40,418 bases of DNA from Rickettsia typhi (GCA_945905715.1 CAMDPW010000010.1:1-40418); one strand, 5' to 3'. Positions 25,142 to 34,458 are shown, counted from the stretch's first letter. Notes: a model not told the origin generated them from the sequence alone. A program made the numbers and translations.

Positions 25142-25849
25142 TTAATAAATGTTTTGTATTTGTTGCGTTTGCCTTCTTCTACGGTCTTGTTTTGTTTTTA
25201 CAGACTTAACATTTGTTAGTCTTGCGGTTATATACTCTTCTAATGATTCAATCATTTCATCCATTTTAGTGCGGAAAAAATGATCAGCATTACTGATTAC
25301 TTTGTATTCAATGTTACAGTTTTTTTGCTTAGATATCTTAGCAGCAAAAGTAGCAACATCTTCTTCTGCTACTATACTATCTTGGTCTCCTTGAATAATT
25401 AATCCAGGTGTTGGACAAGGCGATAAGAAAGAAAAGTCATATTTCGACACTGGAGGTGCAATGGTAATAAAATTTTGAACTTCTGGTCGACGCATTAGTA
25501 GTTGCAACGCGATCCAAGCACCAAAAGAAAAACCAGCAATCCAAATTGTGTTGGCTGTAGGGTTATGTAGCTCTAGCCAATCCAGAGCAGTTGCTGCATC
25601 AGCTAGTTCTCCGATACCACTATCAAATGCGCCTTGCGAACGGCCTACACCTCTAAAATTTATTCTAAGCACAGAAAATCCATTTTTAGCAAGGACTTGA
25701 TAAGTATTATAAACCACCTTGTTATTCATTGTGCCACCATGTAATGGGTGTGGATGTAATACTAAAGCTACAGGTGGATTATTATTTTCGCTAGGGTGGT
25801 ATCTTCCTTCAATTCTTCCTTCTGGGCCATTCAATATAATTTCTGGCAT
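25142..25849 (-). CDS. Alpha/beta hydrolase of the COG2945 type
   Basis: A 235-residue cytoplasmic serine hydrolase of unknown substrate. It has LHPHPLHGGTMNNKVV near the oxyanion hole, the nucleophile elbow GFSFGAW with Ser in the G-x-S-x-G position, a QGDQDSIV acid-loop region and NADHFF carrying the probable catalytic His. The C-terminal 20 residues are a basic tail (KTKQDRRRRQTQQ). GGAG precedes the ATG. It is divergent from iscR, and the 157-base gap contains the IscR operator, so this gene may be co-regulated. Family members are sometimes annotated as dienelactone hydrolases or acyl peptidases; no evidence decides. Confidence 0.85.
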   Translation of the reverse strand: MPEIILNGPEGRIEGRYHPSENNNPPVALVLHPHPLHGGTMNNKVVYNTYQVLAKNGFSVLRINFRGVGRSQGAFDSGIGELADAATALDWLELHNPTANTIWIAGFSFGAWIALQLLMRRPEVQNFITIAPPVSKYDFSFLSPCPTPGLIIQGDQDSIVAEEDVATFAAKISKQKNCNIEYKVISNADHFFRTKMDEMIESLEEYITARLTNVKSVKTKQDRRRRQTQQIQNIY

Positions 25850-25903
25850 TACTATAACTCCTTGCTGTGCATTAAGTTGCTTCTGTCTTAAATTGTAAAT
25901 GTA

Positions 25904-25937
25904 ATACTTGACTAATTTACTAGAGTATTAGTATACT
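25904..25937 (+). promoter_or_regulatory. iscR promoter with overlapping IscR type 1 operator
   Basis: The -35 TTGACT (25908-25913) and -10 TATACT (25932-25937) are 18 bases apart. The segment 25904-25928 starts ATACTTGACTAA and ends GAGTAT. It matches 23 of 25 positions of the E. coli IscR type 1 consensus as I recall it (ATASYTGACT-RWWWY-AGTCRRSTAT), the mismatches being two bases in the right half. Because it covers the -35, [2Fe-2S]-IscR would repress its own operon when clusters are plentiful. The start codon of iscR lies 70 bases downstream of the -10. Confidence 0.8.
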
Positions 25938-26006
25938 ACGTATTTAGTACGTTGCTGATAATACAAACCTTACAGCGCATGTGCAAGAAATTTCTAATTT
26001 AAAAAT

Positions 26007-26477
26007 ATGAAATTATCAACAAAAAGTAGATATGCAATTATGGCTATGGTGGATATGGCTTGTTACGCAACAGGAAAGCCAATGACTTTGCAGCAGATAG
26101 CGCAGCGTCAGAATATTGCACTCAACTATTTAGAACAGATTTTTATCAAACTTAAACATAGAGGTTTAGTAAAGTCAGTTAAAGGTCCTGGAGGAGGATA
26201 TTTACTAACTAAGGACATGCATGAGATTTATATAGCTGAAATTATGCTGGCTATGAATAGTGAATTTAATATGACCAGATGCAGCAAAAATAATCCAAAA
26301 CATAGCTGTATGTCAAGCCAAGTTCAGTGCTTTACTCACCATTTATGGGATAATCTTGGTAGGCAAATTTTAGATTATCTTGGCTCAATATCTTTGGCTG
26401 ATATAGTAAATAAAAATCTTATAAACCTTGATCAAAAAGAAATACAAGATCATGTATTAAATAATTTAATAATATGA
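26007..26477 (+). CDS. iscR: Rrf2-family iron-sulfur cluster regulator IscR
   Basis: A 156-residue transcription factor that senses Fe-S status. The winged helix begins MKLSTKSRYAIMAMVDMA, with the recognition region QRQNIALNYLEQIF and wing VKGPGGGYLL. Three cysteines (in RCSKNNPKHSC and QVQCFTHHLW), spaced as in IscR, plus the following histidines can bind a [2Fe-2S] cluster. It heads the isc operon and its stop overlaps the first desulfurase start (ATGA). The operator at 25904 indicates autorepression. Confidence 0.95.
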   Translation: MKLSTKSRYAIMAMVDMACYATGKPMTLQQIAQRQNIALNYLEQIFIKLKHRGLVKSVKGPGGGYLLTKDMHEIYIAEIMLAMNSEFNMTRCSKNNPKHSCMSSQVQCFTHHLWDNLGRQILDYLGSISLADIVNKNLINLDQKEIQDHVLNNLII

Positions 26478-27661
26478 AATACGTATATCTTGATTACAAT
26501 GCAACAGCACCGCTTCTAAAAGAAGTAAAAGCAACCATGCTATCAGTACTTGACATGCCGTATAACTCTTCTTCTGTACACAACATAGGAAGGAGAGCTA
26601 AATCTATGATTGAAGTTGCGCGCAGCAATATTTTAACTGCAATAGGTGCGCCGTATGATCAATATCAATTGATATTTACGTCTTCTGGAACTGAGGCAAA
26701 TAATTTGGTTATTCATAATTTTGCTGATAGTCATTTATTTGTTTCGGCTATTGAGCATGCATCCATTTTAAAATCAGCTCTAGATAAACCAAACGTAACG
26801 ATCATAAAAGTATGTAACAATGGTTTACTTAACTTAGAAGAACTTGAGTTGGAGTTAGTGAAATCTAAAGCTAGTACTAAACTTGTTTCAGTAATGAGTG
26901 CTAATAACGAGACGGGAGTAATACAAAACATACAAGAAATTACCAAGATAGCACATAAGTATAATGCTTTGGTGCATACTGATGCGGTACAAGCTTTTGG
27001 TAAGATTGACATTAATGTTAGAGTTTTAAACGTGGATTTAATCACTATTTCTACTCATAAATGCGGTGGTCCATTAGGGGTAGCGGCATTAATTTACAGA
27101 AAGAGCATTGCACTCCAGCCACAAATTATTGGTGGTGGGCAAGAGCGAGGTATTAGGTCTGGTACGGAGAATATTAGTGCTATTGTTGGTTTTGGTAAAA
27201 TTGCCGAACTGATAGGACATATTTTATCTCAATATGTACAAGTTTATAAGTTACGAAATTTATTAGAAGAAAGTATCATGTTGTTGGTACCAGAGGTAAA
27301 GATTTTTTCAAGAAATGTATTACGCTTGCCTAATACTACTTGCCTGACTATGCCTTTTATTCACCATGAAACGCAGTTGATTAATTTTGACCTAGCTGGC
27401 TTTGCAGTAAGTGCTGGTGCCGCATGTTCTTCAGGAAAAATTGAAACCTCAACTGTACTCCGTGCTATGGGAGTTGATCAAAACACCGCTAATACTGCTA
27501 TAAGGTTAAGCTTAGGCGCTAATAACACTTTAAATGAAATCAACAAGTTTATTACTACCTGGCAGTTAATGTATAATAGATTAGCAGTTAATTTTAGCAG
27601 TCAAGATCGCGCATTACATAAAGATTTCGGTCAAATTCAAAGCAATAATTACGTATATTAA
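26474..27661 (+). CDS. Cysteine desulfurase, NifS/IscS-like (first copy)
   Basis: A PLP enzyme of 395 residues that removes sulfur from cysteine. It has LDYNATAPL at the N terminus, the PLP His in AIEHASIL, the Asp in HTDAVQAFGK, the Schiff-base Lys in STHKCGGPLG, and the sulfur-carrying Cys in SAGAACSSGK. It diverges clearly from the next gene, so this is not a recent duplication. Tandem desulfurase genes at this site are a known Rickettsia arrangement. The second copy looks like canonical IscS; the role of this one is unclear. It overlaps iscR by 4 bases. Confidence 0.92.
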   Translation: MKYVYLDYNATAPLLKEVKATMLSVLDMPYNSSSVHNIGRRAKSMIEVARSNILTAIGAPYDQYQLIFTSSGTEANNLVIHNFADSHLFVSAIEHASILKSALDKPNVTIIKVCNNGLLNLEELELELVKSKASTKLVSVMSANNETGVIQNIQEITKIAHKYNALVHTDAVQAFGKIDINVRVLNVDLITISTHKCGGPLGVAALIYRKSIALQPQIIGGGQERGIRSGTENISAIVGFGKIAELIGHILSQYVQVYKLRNLLEESIMLLVPEVKIFSRNVLRLPNTTCLTMPFIHHETQLINFDLAGFAVSAGAACSSGKIETSTVLRAMGVDQNTANTAIRLSLGANNTLNEINKFITTWQLMYNRLAVNFSSQDRALHKDFGQIQSNNYVY

Positions 27662-27664
27662 AAA

Positions 27665-28897
27665 ATGGCAAGATATATGCAGAAAGTAAAGTTACCAATT
27701 TATATGGATTATCAAGCAACCACACCAATGGACCGAAGAGTCTTAGATGTAATGCTACCTTATTTTACAGAAAAATTTGGTAATCCGCATTCTCGTAGTC
27801 ACTCTTTTGGTTGGGAAGCAGAAGAAGCGGTGGAAAATGCTAGGGCTCAAGTAGCTAGCTTGATTGGCGCTGATAGTAAAGAAATAATCTTCACTTCAGG
27901 GGCTACTGAATCAAATAATATCGCGATAAAAGGTGTTGCTTATTTTTATCAAGATCAGCGTAAGCACATCGTAACTGTAGCTACGGAACATAAATGTGTA
28001 CTTGACGCTTGTCGACATTTAGAAGAAGAAGGATTTAAGGTGACCTACTTACCAGTTGCATCGAACGGTCTGATCGATTTAAAACAATTAGAGTCAGTAA
28101 TTACTGAGCAAACTATAATGGTTTCAGTAATGGCGATTAATAATGAAATAGGAGTAATCCAACCACTAGAAGCAATTGGTCAAATTTGTCGTAAACATAA
28201 GGTATTTTTTCACACTGATGCTGCACAAGCTTTTGGTAAAATCCCACTTGATGTTCAAGAGTTAAATATAGATTTGATGAGTATTTCAGGTCATAAAATT
28301 TATGGACCAAAAGGCGTTGGAGCATTGTTTGTTCGTCGTAAACCCAGAATCAGACTAAAACCATTAATTAATGGAGGGGGTCAGGAACGAGGAATGAGAT
28401 CTGGTACTTTGTCACCGGCTTTAGTAGTTGGTTTAGGTAAGGCTGCAGAATTAGCGCAGGCTGAGATGACCCAAGATTATCAACATGTCAAAAAACTTGG
28501 CGATAAATTCTATGATACCCTGACTAAGGCTATTCCTGATATTTATCTTAATGGAGATGTTTATAAGCGTTGGCCAGGTAATTTAAATTTAAGTTTTGCT
28601 TATATTGAAGGCGAATCATTAATTTTAGCAATGAAAGAATTGGCAGTTTCTTCTGGATCTGCTTGCACTTCTGCTTCACTTGAACCATCTTATGTGTTGC
28701 GTGCGTTGGGAGTAGATGAGGAATTAGCTCATACTTCAATCAGGTTCGGTATAGGTAGATTCACTACCGAAGTAGAGATAGACCAAGCTTTGACTACGAT
28801 TATTCGTAGTATCAATAAATTACGTGATATGAGTCCGTTATGGGAAATGGTACAACAAGGCATAGATTTGAAATCAATTAAATGGGCTGAACACTAA
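27665..28897 (+). CDS. iscS: Cysteine desulfurase IscS (second copy)
   Basis: The main sulfur donor for Fe-S assembly and tRNA thiolation, 410 residues. Canonical IscS features: [25 protein letters not shown] with the PLP-stacking His, [12 protein letters not shown], Lys in [12 protein letters not shown], and the catalytic Cys loop [19 protein letters not shown]. The C-terminal helix ends [21 protein letters not shown], the IscU-binding end found in E. coli IscS as well. It starts three bases after the first copy and 16 bases before iscU. Confidence 0.96.
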   Translation: MARYMQKVKLPIYMDYQATTPMDRRVLDVMLPYFTEKFGNPHSRSHSFGWEAEEAVENARAQVASLIGADSKEIIFTSGATESNNIAIKGVAYFYQDQRKHIVTVATEHKCVLDACRHLEEEGFKVTYLPVASNGLIDLKQLESVITEQTIMVSVMAINNEIGVIQPLEAIGQICRKHKVFFHTDAAQAFGKIPLDVQELNIDLMSISGHKIYGPKGVGALFVRRKPRIRLKPLINGGGQERGMRSGTLSPALVVGLGKAAELAQAEMTQDYQHVKKLGDKFYDTLTKAIPDIYLNGDVYKRWPGNLNLSFAYIEGESLILAMKELAVSSGSACTSASLEPSYVLRALGVDEELAHTSIRFGIGRFTTEVEIDQALTTIIRSINKLRDMSPLWEMVQQGIDLKSIKWAEH

Positions 28898-28913
28898 ATT
28901 TGAGGAGTAAATT

Positions 28914-29309
28914 ATGGCATATAGTAAAGAGATATTAGATCATTATGAGAACCCAAGAAATGTAGGTTCATTTACAAAAGATGAAGAAGGTATAGGTACT
29001 GGCTTAGTAGGTGCGCCTGCTTGCGGTGATGTGATGAAGTTGCAGTTAAAAATAAGTAAAGATGGCATTATTGAAGATGCCAAATTTAAAACTTTTGGCT
29101 GTGGTTCTGCTATTGCTTCAAGCTCATTAGTAACAGAGTGGGTTAAAGGAAAATCTTTGGATGAAGCAGCAACAATCAAGAACGTAACAATTGCTGAGTA
29201 TCTATCCTTACCTCCAGTAAAACTTCATTGCTCAATGCTTGCTGAAGATGCGATTAAGGCAGCTATTGCTGATTATAGATTAAAACACAGCAAAAGTACG
29301 GCGGTATAA
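28914..29309 (+). CDS. iscU: Iron-sulfur cluster scaffold IscU
   Basis: The 131-residue scaffold on which new [2Fe-2S] clusters are built. All three cluster cysteines are present (PACGDVMKLQL, FGCGSAIASS, KLHCSMLAED), together with the Asp of ACGD. The HscA recognition motif LPPVK is intact just before the third Cys, consistent with hscB and hscA downstream. A GGAG ribosome site precedes the start; the stop overlaps iscA by one base (TAATG). Confidence 0.97.
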   Translation: MAYSKEILDHYENPRNVGSFTKDEEGIGTGLVGAPACGDVMKLQLKISKDGIIEDAKFKTFGCGSAIASSSLVTEWVKGKSLDEAATIKNVTIAEYLSLPPVKLHCSMLAEDAIKAAIADYRLKHSKSTAV

Positions 29310-29653
29310 TGACTATAACTAACAAAACTCCAATCGAGATTACTGACGCAGCTGCTGAACGTATTAAATTTTTACTGGCTAAAAGAAATAAGCCATCAAT
29401 AGGCATTAAGATTGGTGTTAAGCAAGGAGGCTGTTCAGGATTATCTTATCTTATTGAATATGCCGATGAACAGAGTAAGTATGATGAAGTGATTGAGGAT
29501 AAAGGAGTAAAGGTGTTGATTGAGCCAAAAGCAATTATTTATTTACTAGGCACAACGATGGATTATATAGAAAAAGAAATTAAATCTGGCTTTATCTTTA
29601 CTAATCCTAATGAAAAAGGAAAATGCGGTTGTGGCGAATCTTTTCATATTTAA
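29309..29653 (+). CDS. iscA: A-type Fe-S carrier IscA
   Basis: A 114-residue HesB-like carrier that moves clusters or iron to target proteins. The three conserved cysteines are in KQGGCSGLSY and GKCGCGESF. The N-terminal ITDAAAERIKFLLAKR is family-typical. It lies between iscU and hscB in the usual order. Its paralogue ErpA is a possible alternative name, but the location favours IscA. Confidence 0.93.
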   Translation: MTITNKTPIEITDAAAERIKFLLAKRNKPSIGIKIGVKQGGCSGLSYLIEYADEQSKYDEVIEDKGVKVLIEPKAIIYLLGTTMDYIEKEIKSGFIFTNPNEKGKCGCGESFHI

Positions 29654-29664
29654 ATTGAAATAAT

Positions 29665-30162
29665 ATGAATTATTTTACTCGGTTAGGTCTAGATACTGAC
29701 TATAATGTTTCAGCTGACAAGCTTGAGGCAAAATATATAGAATGCCAACAGAGATACCATCCCGATAAATTCATCAATATGCCAGAAGAAGAAAGACTAA
29801 AATCTATGAAAATCACCATTGAAATTAATCAAGCTTATAACATCCTAAAATCTGATATTAAGCGTGCTGAATATATATTAGCATTACATGGTATTGCAAT
29901 TGATGATGAAGCAGGGTGCTTTAAAGCAAATAATGAGATATTACAAAATACGATGGAAGAGAGGCAAATTTTAGAAGATACCCAAGACCATGAAGAATTA
30001 AAATCATTGCTGAAAGATACTCAAGAGCAAATTAATCATGTAATTACTATGTTTAAAAAGAATTTATACGAGAATAATATTATCCAAGCTGCGAATGAAG
30101 TAGTTAAGCTGCGTTATAAGAATAAATTTTTAGAAGCAATTGAATGTAAGTTATATGAATAA
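29665..30162 (+). CDS. hscB: Co-chaperone HscB (J-domain)
   Basis: A 165-residue J-protein that delivers IscU to HscA. The J-domain (about residues 1-70) has the HPD motif in RYHPDKF, and the C-terminal three-helix domain begins near DDEAGCF and includes NTMEERQILED. Small spacing (3 bases) to hscA shows coupling. It is close to E. coli HscB in length (171). Confidence 0.93.
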   Translation: MNYFTRLGLDTDYNVSADKLEAKYIECQQRYHPDKFINMPEEERLKSMKITIEINQAYNILKSDIKRAEYILALHGIAIDDEAGCFKANNEILQNTMEERQILEDTQDHEELKSLLKDTQEQINHVITMFKKNLYENNIIQAANEVVKLRYKNKFLEAIECKLYE

Positions 30163-30165
30163 TCT

Positions 30166-32004
30166 ATGTTATTAGACATTCAAGAGCCAGGTCAACATCA
30201 AAGTAATGCAGTTAAAGATAGAGTAGCTGTTGGGATTGATCTAGGTACCACCAATTCTTTAGTGGCTTATAGTATAAATCAGCAGCCACAAGTAATCTCA
30301 GATAGTTACGGTGAGAAGAAGATCTTACCATCTATTGTTACCTATCTTCCTAGTGGCGGCACGATTGTCGGCGTGTCTCATAATAGCGGTGTGAGTTTAT
30401 CCTCAGTGAAGAGATTCATGGGTAAAAGTATTGATCAATTTGATCAGTCTTCATTACTGGCGCAATATATTATGCCAGAGCAAGATAACGCCAAGTCCAT
30501 TATTTTTGACTTAGGTTTCAGAAGAATTAGTCCAATCGAAGCAAGTGCAGAGATTTTTCGTGAGCTTAAATCAAGAGCTGAAGAATATTTTGGCAAACCA
30601 GTAGAGCAAGCTGTGATAACAGTGCCAGCATACTTTGATGATGCTGCCAGAATAGCAACCAAACATGCGGCACATCTAGCTGGTCTACAAGTTCTGCGTC
30701 TTATTAATGAACCAACTGCTGCAGCTCTAGCTTACGGTCTAGATAAAAAAGCCGAAGGTAAATATATTATTTACGATCTTGGTGGTGGCACTTTTGATGT
30801 CTCGGTTTTAAATTTACAAAAGGGAATTTTTCAAGTATTGGCCACAGGAGGTGATGTTAATTTAGGTGGGGATGATATTGATTATTTACTGGTAGAGTTA
30901 ATAAAGAAGCAACTTACTAAGACTTTAGGTCAAGCAGAAAAAGAAGCTATATATTATTATGCACGTCAAATAAAAGAGACGCTATCACATAAGAATGAGC
31001 TTAGTATCAATATTAAGATTGGTGCGGAGCTAGTGAATATTTCACTTAAACGTAGCGAGCTTGAAAATTTAATCTCACTGCTAATTGAGCGTACGCTTAA
31101 AATCGTACGCAATGTTATAAAAGATGCGCAAATCAAGCATCATGAAATTAAAGGCTTGGTTCTGGTTGGCGGTTCAACTCGTATTCCGCTGATTAAAGCT
31201 AAATTAGAAGATTTTTTTGGTGTCAAATGCTTAGATGATATTAATCCAGATGAAGTGGTAGCGCTTGGTGCGGCAATTCAGGCCGAAAGCTTAACCAAAG
31301 GTTCTAATAGTTTGTTGATTGATGTTACTTCATTATCTTTAGGTCTAGAAGTAATAGGCGAATTAAATGAAAAAATTATTGTGCGTAATTCGCCTTTGCC
31401 AATTTCTATTACTAAAGAATTTACTACATACCAAGATGGTCAAAAAGGTATGAAATTTCATGTAGTTCAAGGTGAGCGAGAGTTAGTTAAAGATTGTCGT
31501 TCATTGGCTAAATTTGAGCTTCGTGGTATTCCGCCAATGAACGCAGGGATGGCAAGAATAAGCGTAAACTTTACTATTGATGTTGACGGAATTTTAACAG
31601 TGAGCGCACAGGAACTCAGCACAGGAAGTAAGCAAATAGTGGATATTAAGCCAAGTTATGGCCTAGACATAAAACAGGTAGAGCAAATGCTATTTGATGC
31701 AATGAAAAATGCTGAGCGAGATGTTGTGCAGCGTTTGTTTTTAGAAACTAAATTTAATGCCAGGCGGATAATTGATGCAATTAATAAAGACTTAGCTGAA
31801 AATTCTAACTTATTATCACGCATAGAAGAAAAAAATATTGTTACCAAAATTTCTGATCTGCAAAAATCAATTACTACTGAAGGGTGCGATCAAATAGAAA
31901 AAAATCTTCAAAAGCTCAAAAGCTTAATCACAGATTTTAATAACCGTAAAATGAATAAATACATTGCGATTGCTTTGCAAGGTAAAAATATCAATGACAT
32001 TTAG
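30166..32004 (+). CDS. hscA: Fe-S chaperone HscA (Hsp70 family)
   Basis: An ATP-dependent chaperone, 612 residues, dedicated to IscU. The N-terminal ATPase domain has VGIDLGTTNSLVAY (about 22-35), VITVPAYFDDAAR, RLINEPTAAALAYGLD, IYDLGGGTFDVSVL and GLVLVGGSTRIPLI. The substrate domain includes LSLGLEVIGE, and a helical lid follows. It is shorter than DnaK and has no DnaK-like glycine-rich tail. In many isc operons a ferredoxin gene (fdx) comes next; none is seen here before the convergent gene at 33013. Confidence 0.96.
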   Translation: MLLDIQEPGQHQSNAVKDRVAVGIDLGTTNSLVAYSINQQPQVISDSYGEKKILPSIVTYLPSGGTIVGVSHNSGVSLSSVKRFMGKSIDQFDQSSLLAQYIMPEQDNAKSIIFDLGFRRISPIEASAEIFRELKSRAEEYFGKPVEQAVITVPAYFDDAARIATKHAAHLAGLQVLRLINEPTAAALAYGLDKKAEGKYIIYDLGGGTFDVSVLNLQKGIFQVLATGGDVNLGGDDIDYLLVELIKKQLTKTLGQAEKEAIYYYARQIKETLSHKNELSINIKIGAELVNISLKRSELENLISLLIERTLKIVRNVIKDAQIKHHEIKGLVLVGGSTRIPLIKAKLEDFFGVKCLDDINPDEVVALGAAIQAESLTKGSNSLLIDVTSLSLGLEVIGELNEKIIVRNSPLPISITKEFTTYQDGQKGMKFHVVQGERELVKDCRSLAKFELRGIPPMNAGMARISVNFTIDVDGILTVSAQELSTGSKQIVDIKPSYGLDIKQVEQMLFDAMKNAERDVVQRLFLETKFNARRIIDAINKDLAENSNLLSRIEEKNIVTKISDLQKSITTEGCDQIEKNLQKLKSLITDFNNRKMNKYIAIALQGKNINDI

Positions 32005-32097
32005 CAATGACAGTACTAGGCTTCACGTATTTTGATGTTGCGCACTATGTAGTATAATTGCTTAATCCTGTATAATAATCTTTCAGGGATATTGAGA

Positions 32098-32140
32098 TGG
32101 GAAACTCACATGAAAGAGCTCCCCATTTTTCTTTCTTCTT
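32098..32140 (+). terminator. Rho-independent terminator candidate after hscA
   Basis: TGGGAAACTC (32098-32107) pairs with GAGCTCCCCA (32116-32125) in 8 of 10 positions around an 8-base loop, followed at once by TTTTTCTTTCTT. It lies 94 bases after the hscA stop and would end the isc transcript before the opposing gene. Confidence 0.6.
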
Positions 32141-32167
32141 CTGTTATATTTTCTGCGCATTGGTTAA

Positions 32168-33013
32168 TTATAGCTCTTCATGTGTAGCGATATTACCTAA
32201 TAGAGTTTCATAGTAATCATAAGCAGTATCCACAACTGTATGAATATAAGGTATCGCATTACCATAAACTACATGAGCGTTAAATGACAATACAGTGCTT
32301 CCTACTACGCCAGTTACAACTCCTTCTCCTAAAACTGCGCCAGTTATAACTGCTCCTAAAAGATGCGTCCTTAGACAAGCTTGCGCTATTTCATCAGCAG
32401 TTTCTATTGCTAGAGTAGCAATAACATTAGTTGTCACATCAGTATTGCACTCTTTATTGGTTTTGCATATCTCATAAAGCAAGCCATTAGGACCACCAAC
32501 AAGTAAATTTATAGTCATAGGCTTACCCTTGATAGCATATTTAGCTAAATTGCCAGAATAACCACCAATATTCTCATGCTCTATTTTTCTAGCAACGTCT
32601 CTAAAAAAATATGAAACTTCTGCTGCTAAAGTTGCAGTAAGTGTAAATTGCGCTATTTGAGCAGCGGTTAATACTGGAAAGGCTGCACCTAAGATTGGCA
32701 AAGCCGCACCTAAGATTGGTACATATCCCACAATTGCTCCTCCAGCCATAGCTAACGCTGGAAATGTAGCTACTACCGCTGCAACGGCTATCGGCATTAA
32801 CAGTATTTCAGCAGTAGATAGACCATCTATTAGTATAGCTTTAGCTATTGCATCCGTTACTAGATATGTATTTTTTTTTATATCAGGAACTGGAGACGTG
32901 CGTGCTGTTGTTGCATGCACTGTTGTCAGTGGTGGATGCGCTGTTATTGGCGCTGGATTCGTGTTGTCATTAATTTTTGTTATAAGAACTCTTAAATCTT
33001 GAGATGTTGCCAT
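32168..33013 (-). CDS. Hydrophobic protein of unknown function, 281 aa
   Basis: Not recognised. The N-terminal 60 residues are polar and rich in Thr, Pro and Ala. Residues about 65-150 are a long hydrophobic Ala/Gly/Pro block (AAVVATFPALAMAGGAIVGY, then VPILGAALPILGAAFPVL) which could form two or three helices or a hairpin. A second Gly/Ala-rich stretch lies near 215-245 (AVITGAVLGEGVVTGVVGS). There is no N-terminal signal peptide. A GGAG ribosome site precedes the ATG. A polar N terminus with an internal hydrophobic hairpin resembles pore-forming or host-membrane-inserting secreted proteins, but this is an inference. It resembles in style the gene at 39268-40413, though no alignment was attempted. 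Confidence 0.75.
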   Translation of the reverse strand: MATSQDLRVLITKINDNTNPAPITAHPPLTTVHATTARTSPVPDIKKNTYLVTDAIAKAILIDGLSTAEILLMPIAVAAVVATFPALAMAGGAIVGYVPILGAALPILGAAFPVLTAAQIAQFTLTATLAAEVSYFFRDVARKIEHENIGGYSGNLAKYAIKGKPMTINLLVGGPNGLLYEICKTNKECNTDVTTNVIATLAIETADEIAQACLRTHLLGAVITGAVLGEGVVTGVVGSTVLSFNAHVVYGNAIPYIHTVVDTAYDYYETLLGNIATHEEL

Positions 33014-34127
33014 AATTACTCCACTATATTTTTTAATTTTTATTAAAATCTACATTAATCTATGTGTTACTTAAAATGTACTAGTTATTTTTATCGCTAC
33101 TTTAACAAAGGTCAGCATATTACTAACAGCCTTTAACCTATAGTTGTGCTAGATTCTAAAATGCACAGAACTAAAAGATTCTCATACATATGATGTGAGT
33201 GGTAAATTGCCAATCAACCATATGCTTAAGCAACCGCACAATATGTTGTTTTAATAGTGATGGTAATGGTTTTTTTCCGCCTTTGGTAAGATTAGGTAAA
33301 AATTATGCTCTTCACCAAAGGCGAATATGCAGTACAAAAATATACCGCGTAGCCCTTGTGAGTATTGAAAGAAAACTGTACATGTTCAAAGTGTTAAGCA
33401 TAACATTTATTGTTTGGACATCTATTACTTATTGAGCACAATGCAAGATAATGATAATTAAATTATATTGATACAGTTTATATATGTCAATATATCTTTA
33501 GAAAATTGTATTAATCCAAATTAATATTGTGGAGAGACCATACAAGTCTAAATAAAGCCAGTAATTGTAATATTTTTGTACAGCATCTTTTAGAGCAAAT
33601 TCTAAGACACTAATAGTATAAAACTGATATATTCTTTACATATACTTCATAAGGATTTTAAGCCCAAAGTGACGCAAACTAGATCGCGGCAGAAATAGAG
33701 TTTTTAAAAGACCTATTCTCATTGCCGCCATGCAAGAGTTACAAAATTTGTGTTCAGCTATGCATATGCGTAAGGTGAGTTAAACAGCTTATCTTGTAAA
33801 TTTTGTATTTACTCTTTTTTTAAGTATAAATTCTTGACGATAATATACCATGCAGAGCTTTCATTAGTAGTTACTTGACATCTTTATCTTGCAATCATTG
33901 CAATTTTTTCTTACTATAAGCTAAGTAAGCTCCTAGGATCAATCAAATGTGTTGATACAATATTCAATAAGTAAGTTTTAAAACTCATACTGCAGAACCT
34001 TTGCTACAGTTTAAATTAATTCATACCTTCTGATAATGCAATTAGTAGCTTGACTTACGCTACAAAACTCTTGAATGATTTTGTCATATATCCATACTTA
34101 CTTAAGTTGCTCCATATTATTGAATGA
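33014..34127. other. Gene-poor stretch
   Basis: About 1.1 kb with no gene I can support. A GTG-started frame at 33199-33435 (78 codons) is cysteine-rich and hairpin-spanning and looks accidental. The clear feature is the 10-bp inverted repeat at 33278-33323. A few short open pieces (for example around 33690-33780) may be debris. No tRNA or transposon end was recognised. Confidence 0.45.
33278..33323. repeat. Perfect 10-bp inverted repeat CGCCTTTGGT
   Basis: CGCCTTTGGT (33278-33287) and ACCAAAGGCG (33314-33323) are exact complements separated by 26 bases, and are GC-richer than their surroundings. It may be a terminal repeat of a tiny element or an RNA stem. No T run follows. Confidence 0.45.
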
Positions 34128-34421
34128 CTATTTATAAAGCTTGTAGTATATAGGAGTAATATCTTGATCTTTTATGTTGTTAAGCGGGACAAGGTTAACA
34201 CTCTCTTCTTTAAGTAAGCACTTTAGTATTATCTCAGTGTGAGGACCGCGGAAGCAAGTATAGAAAGGAGGATAGCCTCTCTTGTATGAGCTTCTCTTGG
34301 AAAAAACAAGCAATACATTGTAAGTAGATGACTTTAGAATGTTATAATTCTGGCATTTAAGCGCTTGATCTGCTGTGCAAGCATATACTAAAACTCTAGG
34401 TCTAGCCGATAGTAATTGATG
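34128..34421 (-). pseudogene. Ankyrin-repeat-like protein remnant
   Basis: The minus strand is open for 97 codons between a TGA (34422-34424) and the stop at 34128. The middle part, GYPPFYTCFRGPHTEI then ILKCLLKEESVNL and later DITPIYY, follows the ankyrin pattern G-x-TPLHxAxxxGHxEIVxxLLxxGADVN...TPLH, but with several key residues changed. There is no convincing start or ribosome site. It is probably the debris of an ankyrin-repeat gene, a common class in Rickettsiales, but a chance likeness is possible. Confidence 0.35.
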
Positions 34422-34458
34422 TCATAGATTCAGCTCTGGTAAATCAGTATGAGTCATA

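Noticed and set aside
33199-33435. A GTG-started 78-codon frame
   Set aside because: No ribosome site, odd cysteine-rich composition, and it spans the inverted repeat; no homology recognised.
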